Below, in pieces: positions 1 through 6,452 of a DNA stretch of 26,481 bases (positions are counted from its first letter, which is position 1; each line of letters begins with the position of its first letter). Position numbers and translations under genes: made by a program. Source of the DNA: Candidatus Uhrbacteria bacterium (lineage in GTDB: Bacteria; Patescibacteriota; Patescibacteriia; UBA9934; GWF2-40-263); the NCBI GenBank assembly GCA_016208545.1, contig JACQXU010000017.1:1-26481 (forward strand), written 5' to 3'. The notes under the pieces were generated by a model. That model was not told the DNA's origin. It worked only from the letters and a program-made list of their open reading frames with translations, and did not search any database.

Positions 1-471
1 TCAACGCGATTAAACGGACATCTTATGCGAACGATTTTTCGCGACATCGCGCATCCAGTGATGGTAAAAGATCCAACACGTCCTCTTTCAAAATGGACAG
101 AGCCGGTTTTGATCGCGGCCGGGTGGAAACCGGGATGGTCAACTGATTATGTTGCAACGCGTTTGGCAAAACGTTTCAAAGCGAAAGTTGTTGTGAATTT
201 GTCGAACGTTGATTATGTGTATGATAAAGATCCTAACAAACATTTTGACGCAAAACCGATTTGTGAGATGAGTTGGAAGGATTTTCGAAAAATAGTCGGC
301 AACAAATGGGATCCTGGAATGAATGTTCCGTTTGATCCGATCGCATCGCGTTTGGCACACCAATCCGGAATTTCTGTTGCGCTTCTCAACGGAAAAAACA
401 TCAAGAATTTGAATGACTTTTTGTCCGGCAATGAATTTGTCGGAAGCGTAATCGGAGGACACAACTCTTGA
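1..471 (+). CDS. pyrH: UMP kinase, C-terminal part (5' end outside window)
   Basis: The open frame runs from the first base of the window to a TGA at 469-471, so the N-terminal part is missing. The visible protein matches the C-terminal half of an amino-acid-kinase-family UMP kinase: a KPGWSTDYVA segment that in this family follows the nucleotide-binding glycine region, an NLSNVDYVYDKDP segment typical of the uridylate kinase ATP site, a W-x-PG-x-x-x-PFDPIA motif and a closing GSVIGG. The enzyme phosphorylates UMP to UDP in pyrimidine nucleotide synthesis in the cytoplasm. The sequence style resembles the archaeal/CPR PyrH branch rather than the E. coli type (inference). An internal ATG at 25 is not the true start, since homology continues upstream. 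A MITE sits 36 bases after the stop. Confidence 0.88.
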   Translation, partial: STRLNGHLMRTIFRDIAHPVMVKDPTRPLSKWTEPVLIAAGWKPGWSTDYVATRLAKRFKAKVVVNLSNVDYVYDKDPNKHFDAKPICEMSWKDFRKIVGNKWDPGMNVPFDPIASRLAHQSGISVALLNGKNIKNLNDFLSGNEFVGSVIGGHNS

Positions 472-507
472 CTTTTCGCCGCTGGTGTGGTGAAATATTT
501 TTGTCTA

Positions 508-685
508 TAGACATCACTTCCAAAATCGGACTTAGAACCCAAGAAAAATTGATGAATGGCGCGGTTTTGCAACTCAGAAAAACCGCAAATGTATCCGTAG
601 ATACATTGAGGATTTTTCTGAGTGAAAAACAAGCCAGTCACAATTTTAATGGGTTATTGAGTATGATTTTGGAATGTGATGTCTA
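508..685 (+). mobile_element. MITE copy 1 (TAGACATCAC family)
   Basis: Non-coding 178-bp element with terminal inverted repeats (TAGACATCACTTCCAAAATC at the left; GATTTTGGAATGTGATGTCTA at the right would be its complement with a single indel). It is flanked by TA on both sides (506-507 and 686-687), as expected of a TA target duplication left by IS630/Tc1-mariner-type transposition. The centre is a hairpin with ACTCAG and CTGAGT arms around a conserved ATCCGTAGA loop region. Two more copies lie at 7136-7314 and 8793-8976. An open frame through it (468-725) has no protein-like features. No transposase is present in the window. Confidence 0.85.
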
Positions 686-721
686 TATGCAGGAACGCAG
701 GGAGGAGGAAGGAGAGTTTAG

Positions 722-1297
722 ATGAAGTTCATGGCCGCGGTTCTGTTTTCGTTCGCAGTGTTCGTCTCACAGGCCAAAGCGCAGTCGTTCTCGGAGGAGG
801 GAAAGGACTATCTGGCCGTTGCTGATGGTGTTGATGCAGACGTCGCCAAGCTCAATCCTGACGAGAGTGCGATCGTTGGTGTTGTCAAGAACGCACTCGG
901 CCGTGCCGACGAGATGGAACTTAGATATCTCATTGTCAGACTCAAGAGTAATTATCCTGAATGGCAAATCACAAACGTGTCTCAACGCGCATTCTGGATT
1001 GAGGTCGTGAATATTGCTATCATTCACGCCCATTGGCGAAATTCATGCTCTGATCGTGACGATGTGTTGGCGCTCTACGTGGTTGAGTATCTTGAGAAGA
1101 AAGACGAAGTATGCTTGCGGCTATCAGAAGCAGTTAAGTCTATTGGTAGCGTTCAGCCCAAACAGCCTCTTGCCACTAGTCAGCATGAAGACTGCACAAA
1201 ATCAGACCCCGTGGCCATTGCGCGATTCGATCGCGCGCTGACCTACTTTTACGTCAGGCACTACGGTCATTACAAGTGCGAGCGCGTTCAAGAGTAA
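722..1297 (+). CDS. Secreted cysteine-containing hypothetical protein
   Basis: I do not recognise the family. The 191-residue product starts with a clear Sec signal peptide: MKFMAAVLFSFAVFVSQAKA followed by QS, with cleavage likely after AKA. The mature part is about 170 residues, mostly helical-looking, with four cysteines (in NSCSD, DEVCL, EDCTK and YKCER), enough for two disulfides outside the membrane. The start is supported by an unusually strong purine-rich Shine-Dalgarno tract (GGAGGAGGAAGGAG) just upstream; most genes in this window lack one. Base composition is visibly richer in G and C than the neighbours, with codons such as CTC, GCC and GTC. It lies between a MITE and a terminator, so it stands alone as a transcription unit and may be acquired by transfer (inference). 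Confidence 0.75.
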   Translation: MKFMAAVLFSFAVFVSQAKAQSFSEEGKDYLAVADGVDADVAKLNPDESAIVGVVKNALGRADEMELRYLIVRLKSNYPEWQITNVSQRAFWIEVVNIAIIHAHWRNSCSDRDDVLALYVVEYLEKKDEVCLRLSEAVKSIGSVQPKQPLATSQHEDCTKSDPVAIARFDRALTYFYVRHYGHYKCERVQE

Positions 1298-1302
1298 TCT
1301 TT

Positions 1303-1331
1303 CCTGTTCGTAACTCGCGAGCAGGTTTTTT
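1303..1331 (+). terminator. Rho-independent terminator after the secreted-protein gene
   Basis: Stem CCTGTTCG / CGAGCAGG with one G-U pair and a loop of about 7 nt, followed by six T. It starts 5 bases after the stop of the upstream gene, and its T-tract touches the stop codon of the convergent reverse gene. Confidence 0.8.
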
Positions 1332-2001
1332 AATTCAACGATTCGAAAAATTTTTTTGCAGAAACGAAGTGCGGAAGATGATATTGTTTTGCAATTTTTT
1401 TTGTATTTTTTTTGTATCCAAAAATTGCAACGGGTGTGATTTTTACTGGTTTGTGGAAAATTACTTCGTTGTATTCGATGAGTTTATGTTTTTGTTTTGG
1501 TAATGGTTTGTATCCATTTTCAACTCTGAATTGATTTACTTTTTTCCATACAGAATCCAGAGAAGGGAATTTGTTTAATAATTTTTTGATATCTTTAAAG
1601 ACAAATTTTTCAAAACCAGGAATTAGTTTATGATTATAGTACAAATGCAAGTTTTCTTTTATTCGATAATACTGAACAATGATTTTTTTTGCATCTGATA
1701 AAAGTACAAGATCAAATGGGTAAATATAATCGGGTTTCTGCCTCGTTTTGAAAATTAAACCTTGAGCGCGATAAGTATTTAAATAATTTTTGTGTAAAAA
1801 AGAACAAGCGAGCCTTTTTTCTCTGCCGAAACTTTTTGTATTAAGTCTAAGAGTATTTGTTCTAATAATATCATCAATTGATTGGAATTTTTCTTTTTTC
1901 TTTCCATTCAATGTTTTCAGAACGAAATCTTCTTCAAATGATTTTGCAAAGTATTGTTCTTGCATAATTGATATTGTAAACACAACATTATTACGCACCA
2001 A
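1330..2001 (-). CDS. Hypothetical basic protein, start region unusual
   Basis: The frame encodes 223 residues that I cannot assign. It is AT-rich like the genome, lysine-rich, with many aromatic residues. A segment around DYIYPFDLVLLSDAKK then IVQYYRIKE could be a beta-strand core, but that is not enough to name a nuclease or other fold. No signal peptide or membrane helix is visible. The start is odd. The only good Shine-Dalgarno (GGAGG at 2016-2020 on the reverse strand) precedes, by 5 bases, an ATG at 2008-2010 that is in frame with this gene but is followed by AAA and then TGA (2002-2004). The frame given here begins at the TTG directly after that TGA. A later ATG (MQEQYF) has no SD. The gene may be 5'-disrupted, reinitiated or carry a sequence error. 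Its promoter must diverge from that of rplJ. Confidence 0.55.
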   Translation of the reverse strand: MVRNNVVFTISIMQEQYFAKSFEEDFVLKTLNGKKKEKFQSIDDIIRTNTLRLNTKSFGREKRLACSFLHKNYLNTYRAQGLIFKTRQKPDYIYPFDLVLLSDAKKIIVQYYRIKENLHLYYNHKLIPGFEKFVFKDIKKLLNKFPSLDSVWKKVNQFRVENGYKPLPKQKHKLIEYNEVIFHKPVKITPVAIFGYKKNTKKIAKQYHLPHFVSAKKFFESLN

Positions 2002-2033
2002 TCATTTCATAAAATCCTCCAAAATGAAAGGTC

Positions 2034-2062
2034 TTGACATCGGTTCCAGATTCTTATAGCAT
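2034..2062 (+). promoter_or_regulatory. Promoter of the rplJ-rplL operon
   Basis: TTGACA at 2034-2039, a 17-bp spacer and TAGCAT at 2057-2062 (an overlapping TATAGC is also possible). This matches the sigma-70 consensus. It would start transcription near 2069, just before the L10-type leader. Confidence 0.75.
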
Positions 2063-2068
2063 ATCTTC

Positions 2069-2135
2069 GAACTAAAGATTCGCCGTAGAAAACGGGTTCC
2101 GAAAGGATAAATCCCGTCGAGGTGAGAACATACGT
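2069..2135 (+). promoter_or_regulatory. Ribosomal protein L10 leader (autoregulatory mRNA site)
   Basis: The untranslated leader of rplJ holds GATTCGCCGTAGAAAACGGG followed, after a short hairpin, by AATCCCGTCGAGGTGAG. This order (GCCGTAGA...CGGGTTC...CCCGNCGAGGT) is the conserved core of the L10 leader known from many bacteria, where the L10(L12)4 complex binds its own mRNA. The CGGG / CCCG arms pair, as in that motif. A terminator-like hairpin follows, so control is probably by premature termination. Identification is by recall of the motif and has not been tested with a covariance model. Confidence 0.75.
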
Positions 2136-2154
2136 GTTTTATCGTATTTTCGAC

Positions 2155-2183
2155 CTGCGGTAATGAATCCGCAGTTTTATTTT
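2155..2183 (+). terminator. Attenuator terminator in the rplJ leader
   Basis: CTGCGG / CCGCAG stem with an 8-nt loop and a TTTTATTTT tail, more than 100 nt before rplJ. The outer GACC (2152-2155) and GGTC (2187-2190) can extend pairing. Its position directly after the L10 leader suggests feedback attenuation of L10/L12 synthesis. Confidence 0.75.
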
Positions 2184-2199
2184 AAAGGTCGAAAATTAG

Positions 2200-2283
2200 A
2201 AGCAAGTAGCAAGAAGTAAGTAGTAAGTATATTCTAAAAGCGAATATACCAGCTACCAACTACTTGCTACTAGATACTAATTA
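2200..2283 (+). repeat. Heptamer-periodic hairpin before rplJ
   Basis: Twelve consecutive 7-bp units in perfect register, without a gap: AAGCAAG, TAGCAAG, AAGTAAG, TAGTAAG, TATATTC, TAAAAGC, GAATATA, CCAGCTA, CCAACTA, CTTGCTA, CTAGATA, CTAATTA. The first five and last six units are roughly complementary, so the block folds into a long hairpin with TAAAAGC as loop. It ends 5 bases before the rplJ ATG and no Shine-Dalgarno follows. A related hairpin lies before mreB. Confidence 0.8.
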
Positions 2284-2288
2284 TTCCT

Positions 2289-2816
2289 ATGCCAAAAACA
2301 CGTGCACAAAAAGAAACAATAGTCGCGGAACTTGCAGACAAGCTCTCGCGCATCAAATCAGCTGTATTCACATCCATTTCAGGTTACACAATGGATGACG
2401 CAAATGCTTTGCGCGCAAAAGGTCGCGAACAAGGCGTTGAAGCGATTGTTGCTAAAAAGACTTTGCTTGTCAAAGCTCTTGAAAAAAATAATTTGCCAGT
2501 CGCGTCAGAGGAACTTCAAGGAAGTATTTTGACAACAATCGGGTACGACGATGAAGTCACTGCGGCAAAATTGATCGCTGGACTTATTAAAGACCGCGAA
2601 GGCATCAAAATTCTTGGTGGAATTCTAGAAGGACGCTATGTCGGTGCTGACGTGATCAAACAACTTTCTTCATTACCAAACAAAGAAGAGTTGTACGCCA
2701 AAGTCGTTGGCTCGCTCAATGCTCCAGTTTCCGGATTCGTCAACGCGCTTGCCGGAAATCTGCGCAATCTAGTTTATGTCCTGAACGCAGTTAAAGATTT
2801 AAAACCTAACATCTAA
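2289..2816 (+). CDS. rplJ: 50S ribosomal protein L10
   Basis: The 175-residue product opens with MPKTRAQKETIVAELADKL and continues with SAVFTSISGYTMDDANALR and VVAKKTLLVKAL-like segments, the standard N-terminal rRNA-binding domain of L10. The C-terminal helix (about residues 135-175) that carries L7/L12 dimers is present. L10 anchors the L7/L12 stalk on the large subunit, which recruits translational GTPases. Length is normal for the family. It is the first gene of a two-gene operon with rplL, behind a promoter, an L10-type leader and an attenuator. The start has no Shine-Dalgarno; a 7-bp-periodic repeat runs nearly up to the ATG. Confidence 0.95.
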   Translation: MPKTRAQKETIVAELADKLSRIKSAVFTSISGYTMDDANALRAKGREQGVEAIVAKKTLLVKALEKNNLPVASEELQGSILTTIGYDDEVTAAKLIAGLIKDREGIKILGGILEGRYVGADVIKQLSSLPNKEELYAKVVGSLNAPVSGFVNALAGNLRNLVYVLNAVKDLKPNI

Positions 2817-2837
2817 AACCCAAAACCTAATACCCAA
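2803..2837 (+). repeat. Heptamer array before rplL
   Basis: Five 7-bp units in exact register: AACCTAA, CATCTAA, AACCCAA, AACCTAA, TACCCAA. The array starts inside the last codons of rplJ, supplies its TAA stop (2814-2816) and ends 3 bases before the rplL ATG. No Shine-Dalgarno is present in the gap. Confidence 0.8.
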
Positions 2838-2840
2838 TCT

Positions 2841-3245
2841 ATGTCCGACGAAACAACAGTGGTCGAGGTTCCTGCAAAGTTCCAGGATCTCGTTACAAAA
2901 ATCGAGCAAATGTCCGTTTTGGACCTTGCAGAACTTGTGAAAATTCTTGAAAAGAAATTTGGAGTCAGTGCGGCGGCTCCATCAATGATGATGGCAGGCG
3001 GCGCAGGAGCAGGCGCGGCAGTAGTTGAAGAGAAAACATCTTTCGATGTTGAACTCACAGCCGCTGGAGACAACAAGATCGGAGCAATCAAAGTCGTTCG
3101 CGCAATTACAGGTCTTGGTCTTAAAGAAGCAAAAGATCTCGTTGATGGAGCTCCAAAGAATGTGAAAGAGGGCGTTACAAAAGAACAGGCTGAAGATTTT
3201 AAGAAACAAATCGAAGAAGCCGGTGCGAAAGCGACAATTAAGTAA
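2841..3245 (+). CDS. rplL: 50S ribosomal protein L7/L12
   Basis: The 134-residue product has the three parts of L7/L12: an N-terminal dimerisation/L10-binding helix region (about residues 8-40, LVTKIEQMSVLDLAELVKIL), an Ala/Gly/Met hinge (about 46-65) and the globular C-terminal domain with EKTSFDVELTAAG, KIGAIKVVRAITGLGLKEAK and a DGAPKNVKEGVTKEQA segment. The C-terminal domain contacts EF-Tu and EF-G during translation. It follows rplJ by 24 bases and is followed by a strong terminator, so the operon ends here. The start lacks an SD and is preceded by a heptamer array. Confidence 0.96.
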   Translation: MSDETTVVEVPAKFQDLVTKIEQMSVLDLAELVKILEKKFGVSAAAPSMMMAGGAGAGAAVVEEKTSFDVELTAAGDNKIGAIKVVRAITGLGLKEAKDLVDGAPKNVKEGVTKEQAEDFKKQIEEAGAKATIK

Positions 3246-3250
3246 TTTAT

Positions 3251-3276
3251 AAAAAACAGGCGCAAGCCTGTTTTTT
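3251..3276 (+). terminator. Terminator of the rplJ-rplL operon
   Basis: AACAGGC / GCCTGTT stem with a GCAA tetraloop, flanked by A6 on the left and T6 on the right. It can therefore work in both directions. It lies 6 bases after the rplL stop. Confidence 0.9.
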
Positions 3277-3314
3277 ATAATTACCTCTCGTCTGTGCTGT
3301 AGAAACAGACCAAT

Positions 3315-3477
3315 AAGATCGTTCGGACACTTCTGTTCTTGACCGCCGCCGAAGACGTTTATGAAGACCAATGTGAGTGGCGGCGGCTTAGCCATCGCAG
3401 ACGTGATCTTCGTGGTTAACCAGTGTTTGTACTAGTCTGCTCTGGATGTCTGCGAACAGAAGAGTCCGAACGATCTT
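3315..3477. repeat. Single-copy 163-bp structured inverted repeat
   Basis: Outer arms AAGATCGTTCGGACACTTCT (3315-3334, continuing to 3338) and its near-complement ending at 3477 differ at one base over 24. Inside are two further pairs: CCGCCGCC (3343-3350) with GGCGGCGG (3379-3386), and TCGCAGAC (3395-3402) with GTCTGCGA (3448-3455). This makes a branched fold. It fills the gap between the convergent rplL and the reverse beta-propeller gene. No ORF and no second copy is seen in this window; it may be an RNA, a transposon remnant or a nucleoid site. Confidence 0.6.
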
Positions 3478-3510
3478 TAATTGCGTAAAACCTCTTTCTT
3501 CAGCGTTAAT

Positions 3511-5127
3511 TCACACAATAAAGAACTTAGGCAGTTCATCAACGATTACATCAGTCAGATTTTGAAACGCTTCAGAGCGATACTGAACTACGAACTCTCC
3601 ATTTTCTTTATTGAAAACAATTAGTCGCTTTGTGTCAGGTTCGAGCACGTACAAATATGCGCTATCTGTGTCGGTCCAAATATCTGTAGCGTTTGTGATA
3701 GGCGGATCAACAACGCCGATTTCCAATCCAACTTCACTTCCACTCACAAAACGTGCAATTTTTCCATTTTTCATCAATACGAAAATTGTTCCATCAATTG
3801 TAAACGATCTAGCATCTTTGAGGGCAGATGTTTTTGAAGTGATCCATTTTGCCGGCGCTCCGAATCCGTCTCCGCTTCGGCCATAGCGATAAACCTGTCC
3901 GTCAGCTTCTGTTTGCGCCAAAACATAGAGTCTGTTTGCGTACGCGAGCAGATCAATCCATTTACCTTCTATTTGTTGAAGATCAATCGGTTTTTGAACT
4001 GACTCATCTTTAATAAATTGAGAAACGACATTATTATCGTTTAATGAAAATATTTTTTCTTTATCAACGCTTGCCGCAATCGAAATTTTTGTATTTGTTT
4101 CTTGAACGCTTACTGGCTTGAATACTTTTTGTGTTCGATCAAGTTGATAAACTCGTCCGTCAGTTGCAAACACATATAAGTCTGGATTAACTTTTACAAA
4201 TGATTGTCCGAACACTCCGTCAGTCACAGATGACAGATCACCAAGCAAAGCTGGATTTGGAACATTAACCAAATGTCGAATATCATCCATTGCTTTTTGC
4301 ATTTCAGTTTTTAAGTCTGCTGTTTTTTGAGTACGTTCTTCTGTGTTTGTTGGAAGTTGATCAATCAAATTTGCGGCACTTATGTACAAACCTCTCGCCT
4401 GGTTTTCATCTTTATAAATCACAGCTCCGGCCGCTCGTTCCATTAGTTCTGTGATCGCGTTAATTTGTTGTTGATATGCATCTTCTTCCTGTGAACGAGC
4501 TCTGCTTGTTGAGAAAAGCGAAACACTAACAATCAAAACCAATACAACCGCGGCAATTCCTCCGAGAAGATATTTTCTTGAGCGATCAATGTGAGTAACT
4601 GATCGAACTAAACGCTTAAAGTTTCCATGCAATTCTAAGCGGCCTTCTTTTGTCACTAAGTGACGGCCTGATTTCAATGATTTTCGAGCAGAACGCCTGA
4701 TCCAGCGCCAAATTAACCTCCAAATCTGATGTTCGATGAATTTTTTTGAGTGGACTTTAAGCGTCGTTAAAAGAGTCTTAAGTTTTGGGGTTTGATCAGC
4801 AAGCAATTCTTGAGTTTCATCTTCTTGATTTTTAAAACGCTGAATTGAGACGTCGGTTTTTTGTGTTGCTCGCTGTTCGAATGTGTTTGAGGTGGAAACA
4901 TCCTGGGCTTTGATTACTATCATCAAAACAGCGGTTCGCAGAGAAAAATATTGTCGAATTTTTTCAGTTGAGCCTGAAGGTGGAAGCGTTGTGAGAACTG
5001 AATTTAGTTCGTCAGATGCGATTGAACGTTGAAGATCAATGTTTGAAATTGTAAAGACATCGCCTTCGTGTAAATCTCCATCAAGAACTACCGAGCGTTT
5101 CGTTAAGTGCACCAAGAAATTGTTCAA
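3511..5127 (-). CDS. Membrane-anchored beta-propeller-like protein with partial PP2C-like N-terminus
   Basis: The 538-residue frame starts at a TTG (5125-5127) and has three visible parts. Residues 1-75 (SVVLDGDLHEGDVFTISNID ... LPPSGSTEKIRQYFSLRTA) read like the end of a PP2C-like phosphatase-fold domain seen at the N-terminus of similar CPR proteins (recalled, unverified). A basic linker follows, then one membrane helix at about 186-205 (YLLGGIAAVVLVLIVSVSLF). A coiled segment with Asp/Glu-rich helices leads to a C-terminal repeat region with VYQLDRTQKV, LYVLAQTE, GTIFVLMKNGKIARF and AYLYVLEPDTKRLIVFNKEN strands, which look like propeller blades outside the cell. It overlaps the small upstream gene at 5081-5359 in another frame by 47 bases. 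The two probably come from one gene that lost an internal piece. Function unknown; a sensor or envelope role is only inference. Confidence 0.65.
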   Translation of the reverse strand: MNNFLVHLTKRSVVLDGDLHEGDVFTISNIDLQRSIASDELNSVLTTLPPSGSTEKIRQYFSLRTAVLMIVIKAQDVSTSNTFEQRATQKTDVSIQRFKNQEDETQELLADQTPKLKTLLTTLKVHSKKFIEHQIWRLIWRWIRRSARKSLKSGRHLVTKEGRLELHGNFKRLVRSVTHIDRSRKYLLGGIAAVVLVLIVSVSLFSTSRARSQEEDAYQQQINAITELMERAAGAVIYKDENQARGLYISAANLIDQLPTNTEERTQKTADLKTEMQKAMDDIRHLVNVPNPALLGDLSSVTDGVFGQSFVKVNPDLYVFATDGRVYQLDRTQKVFKPVSVQETNTKISIAASVDKEKIFSLNDNNVVSQFIKDESVQKPIDLQQIEGKWIDLLAYANRLYVLAQTEADGQVYRYGRSGDGFGAPAKWITSKTSALKDARSFTIDGTIFVLMKNGKIARFVSGSEVGLEIGVVDPPITNATDIWTDTDSAYLYVLEPDTKRLIVFNKENGEFVVQYRSEAFQNLTDVIVDELPKFFIV

Positions 5128-5359
5128 AGCGATGTTGAGCGTTGGCTTCTGCTCCGAACGAATCCGCTAGACGATGGATTTGATCTGATAAAAGTTGAAT
5201 CAGCAATTCTGAATCAGAATTTTGTTTGTGAGTTTTAGCAATCAAAAACACCCATCCATTTCTTTCGTGGAGTGGTAAAAGCACACAAACACCTTCAATT
5301 TTCTCTTCCGGTGAATGCGGGCAGTATTCCGCGGCTTTAAGGCTTATTGCCATATCCAT
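5081..5359 (-). CDS. N-terminal fragment of a PP2C-like domain protein
   Basis: Encodes 92 residues (MDMAISLKAAEYCPHSPEEK ... FEQFLGALNETLGSS). By recall, this resembles the opening strands of the PP2C-like domain found fused to a membrane helix and beta-propeller in CPR genomes; those proteins continue for some tens of residues between the FLGALNE-like and the LDGDLHEGD-like segments. Here the frame stops after NETLGSS while the next part is found one frame over in the following ORF, so a deletion with frameshift is likely. It could also be a small separate subunit. A reverse-strand promoter with TATAAT lies 40 bases upstream; the GGAGGG tract in the leader is too far from the ATG to be a normal SD. 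Confidence 0.5.
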   Translation of the reverse strand: MDMAISLKAAEYCPHSPEEKIEGVCVLLPLHERNGWVFLIAKTHKQNSDSELLIQLLSDQIHRLADSFGAEANAQHRFEQFLGALNETLGSS

Positions 5360-5398
5360 TTTGAGACGCTATTTGCCCTCCTGTGGGCATTTGTGTAC

Positions 5399-5427
5399 AT
5401 TATACCTGTACCGATTCTTGACGCAAA
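5399..5427 (-). promoter_or_regulatory. Promoter for the reverse PP2C-like/beta-propeller genes
   Basis: On the reverse strand a perfect TATAAT (5399-5404) sits 17 bp from TTTGCG (5422-5427). Transcription would start near 5391, some 30 nt before the ATG at 5359. The forward winged-helix gene starts at 5435, so its own promoter must overlap this region; a weak forward pair TTGCCC (5373-5378) / TACATT (5396-5401) is possible. Confidence 0.6.
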
Positions 5428-5434
5428 CCGTTTT

Positions 5435-6043
5435 ATGGCAACGCAAAGTTTTCAGCTTGAACAGATGTTTGGTTCAAAGACACGGGCTCGGCTCATGGGT
5501 CTTTTTTTGCAATATCCAAAAGAGGCGTTTTTTGTGCGCGAGCTCACGCGCCGGATTGATGCGCAATTAAATTCTGTTCGACGGGAATTGAAAAATCTGA
5601 TTGATCTTGGTCTGATTGTTGAGAAACAAGTTGAAAATCGAAAGAAAGGAAAATCACTTGCTGAAAAAAAGAAGTATTTTATTGTGAACACAGATTTTAT
5701 TTTATTTGATGATCTGCGTTCTGTTTTTCAAAAAGTTCAAATTTTGTTGAAACAAAATTTTGTGCAAGAGATTGATGTGAACGGTGAAATTTTGTATCTC
5801 GCTTTCACTGGACGTTTTATCGATGCGAAAGATGTTCCAACAGATTTGTTGATTGTAGGTTCTATTAAGCAAGCCGCTCTTGAAAAACTCATCTCAAAGT
5901 TTGAACATGAATTGTCTTACGAAGTGAATTATACTCTAATGCCAAAAGATGAATTCTTAGATCGTAAACAAGTCGCGGATCGTTTCCTTTTGGCAATTTT
6001 AAATGGAGATAAGATTGTGATGATTAACCGATTGTCAGTATGA
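5435..6043 (+). CDS. Winged-helix transcriptional regulator
   Basis: The chosen start ATG (MATQSFQLEQMFGSKTRARL) gives 202 residues. The open frame extends upstream to 5315, but that part overlaps the promoter and the divergent gene and is not protein-like. Residues 8-80 form a winged helix of the ArsR/MarR-like type: GSKTRARLMGLFLQYPKEAF, then FVRELTRRIDAQLNSVRREL as recognition helix, then LIDLGLIVEKQVENRKKGKS wing and YFIVN. The rest (about 90-202) has no recognised domain and resembles the nucleotidyltransferase-like tail of similar small regulators only weakly. The gene overlaps tsaB by 4 bases (ATGA), so the two are translationally coupled. Confidence 0.7.
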   Translation: MATQSFQLEQMFGSKTRARLMGLFLQYPKEAFFVRELTRRIDAQLNSVRRELKNLIDLGLIVEKQVENRKKGKSLAEKKKYFIVNTDFILFDDLRSVFQKVQILLKQNFVQEIDVNGEILYLAFTGRFIDAKDVPTDLLIVGSIKQAALEKLISKFEHELSYEVNYTLMPKDEFLDRKQVADRFLLAILNGDKIVMINRLSV

Positions 6044-6402
6044 TTTTGTTTATTTGCGCGCAAGATCTTAATTTTTTTTGGTTGGGTTTGATAAAGAATC
6101 AATCACTTGAAGTGCTTGAAAAAGTTGATAGTTCTCCTGAAAATATCTTGAAGAGTCTTGATGAATTTTTACGTTCACACAAATTTGATGTTGATCAACT
6201 AAAAGGAGTTTCTGTTGTTTCAGGACCAGGATCGTTTACAGCAAGCCGTATTAGTTTGATAATTGCAAATGGACTTTGTTTCACAAAAACCATTCCGCTA
6301 TTTGTTTTAGAAAATCAGTTCAATTTGACTCCGAAAGATCTTGTTAGAGACAAAGGAGTTGGAGAAGTGGATAAAAGATTTGAAAAAACAAGCCAAAAAT
6401 GA
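6040..6402 (+). CDS. tsaB: TsaB-like t6A biosynthesis protein, short form
   Basis: The 120-residue product carries the signature of TsaB/YeaZ: GVSVVSGPGSFTASRISLII at about residues 56-75, equivalent to the GPGSFTGLRIG segment of the family, preceded by an ILFICAQDL strand that stands for the first ASKHA-fold strand. TsaB is the partner of TsaD in making threonylcarbamoyl-adenosine at position 37 of ANN-decoding tRNAs. The E. coli protein is nearly twice as long; here only the N-terminal ASKHA half remains. Short TsaB versions are, to my knowledge, usual in CPR, so this is not necessarily a broken gene. The Thr in the first strand that normally follows D is replaced (CAQDLNFFW), so nucleotide binding is doubtful. 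Start overlaps the regulator stop by ATGA. Confidence 0.7.
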   Translation: MILFICAQDLNFFWLGLIKNQSLEVLEKVDSSPENILKSLDEFLRSHKFDVDQLKGVSVVSGPGSFTASRISLIIANGLCFTKTIPLFVLENQFNLTPKDLVRDKGVGEVDKRFEKTSQK

Positions 6403-6403
6403 T

Positions 6404-6452
6404 AAGTTGTAATTATCTAACCTCCAACTTCTAATTTCTAACTTCTAAATTT
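6404..6452 (+). repeat. Heptamer array abutting the MscS-like gene
   Basis: Seven 7-bp units in exact register run from 6404 to 6452 and end on the base before the ATG: AAGTTGT, AATTATC, TAACCTC, CAACTTC, TAATTTC, TAACTTC, TAAATTT. The last five share the consensus TAACTTC. No Shine-Dalgarno is present. Confidence 0.85.

Noticed and set aside
468..725. 85-codon forward ORF after pyrH
   Set aside because: It runs through MITE copy 1 and its inverted repeats; no protein-like features.
2200..2283. CRISPR array
   Set aside because: Units are 7 bp with no spacers of constant length, and no cas genes are present.
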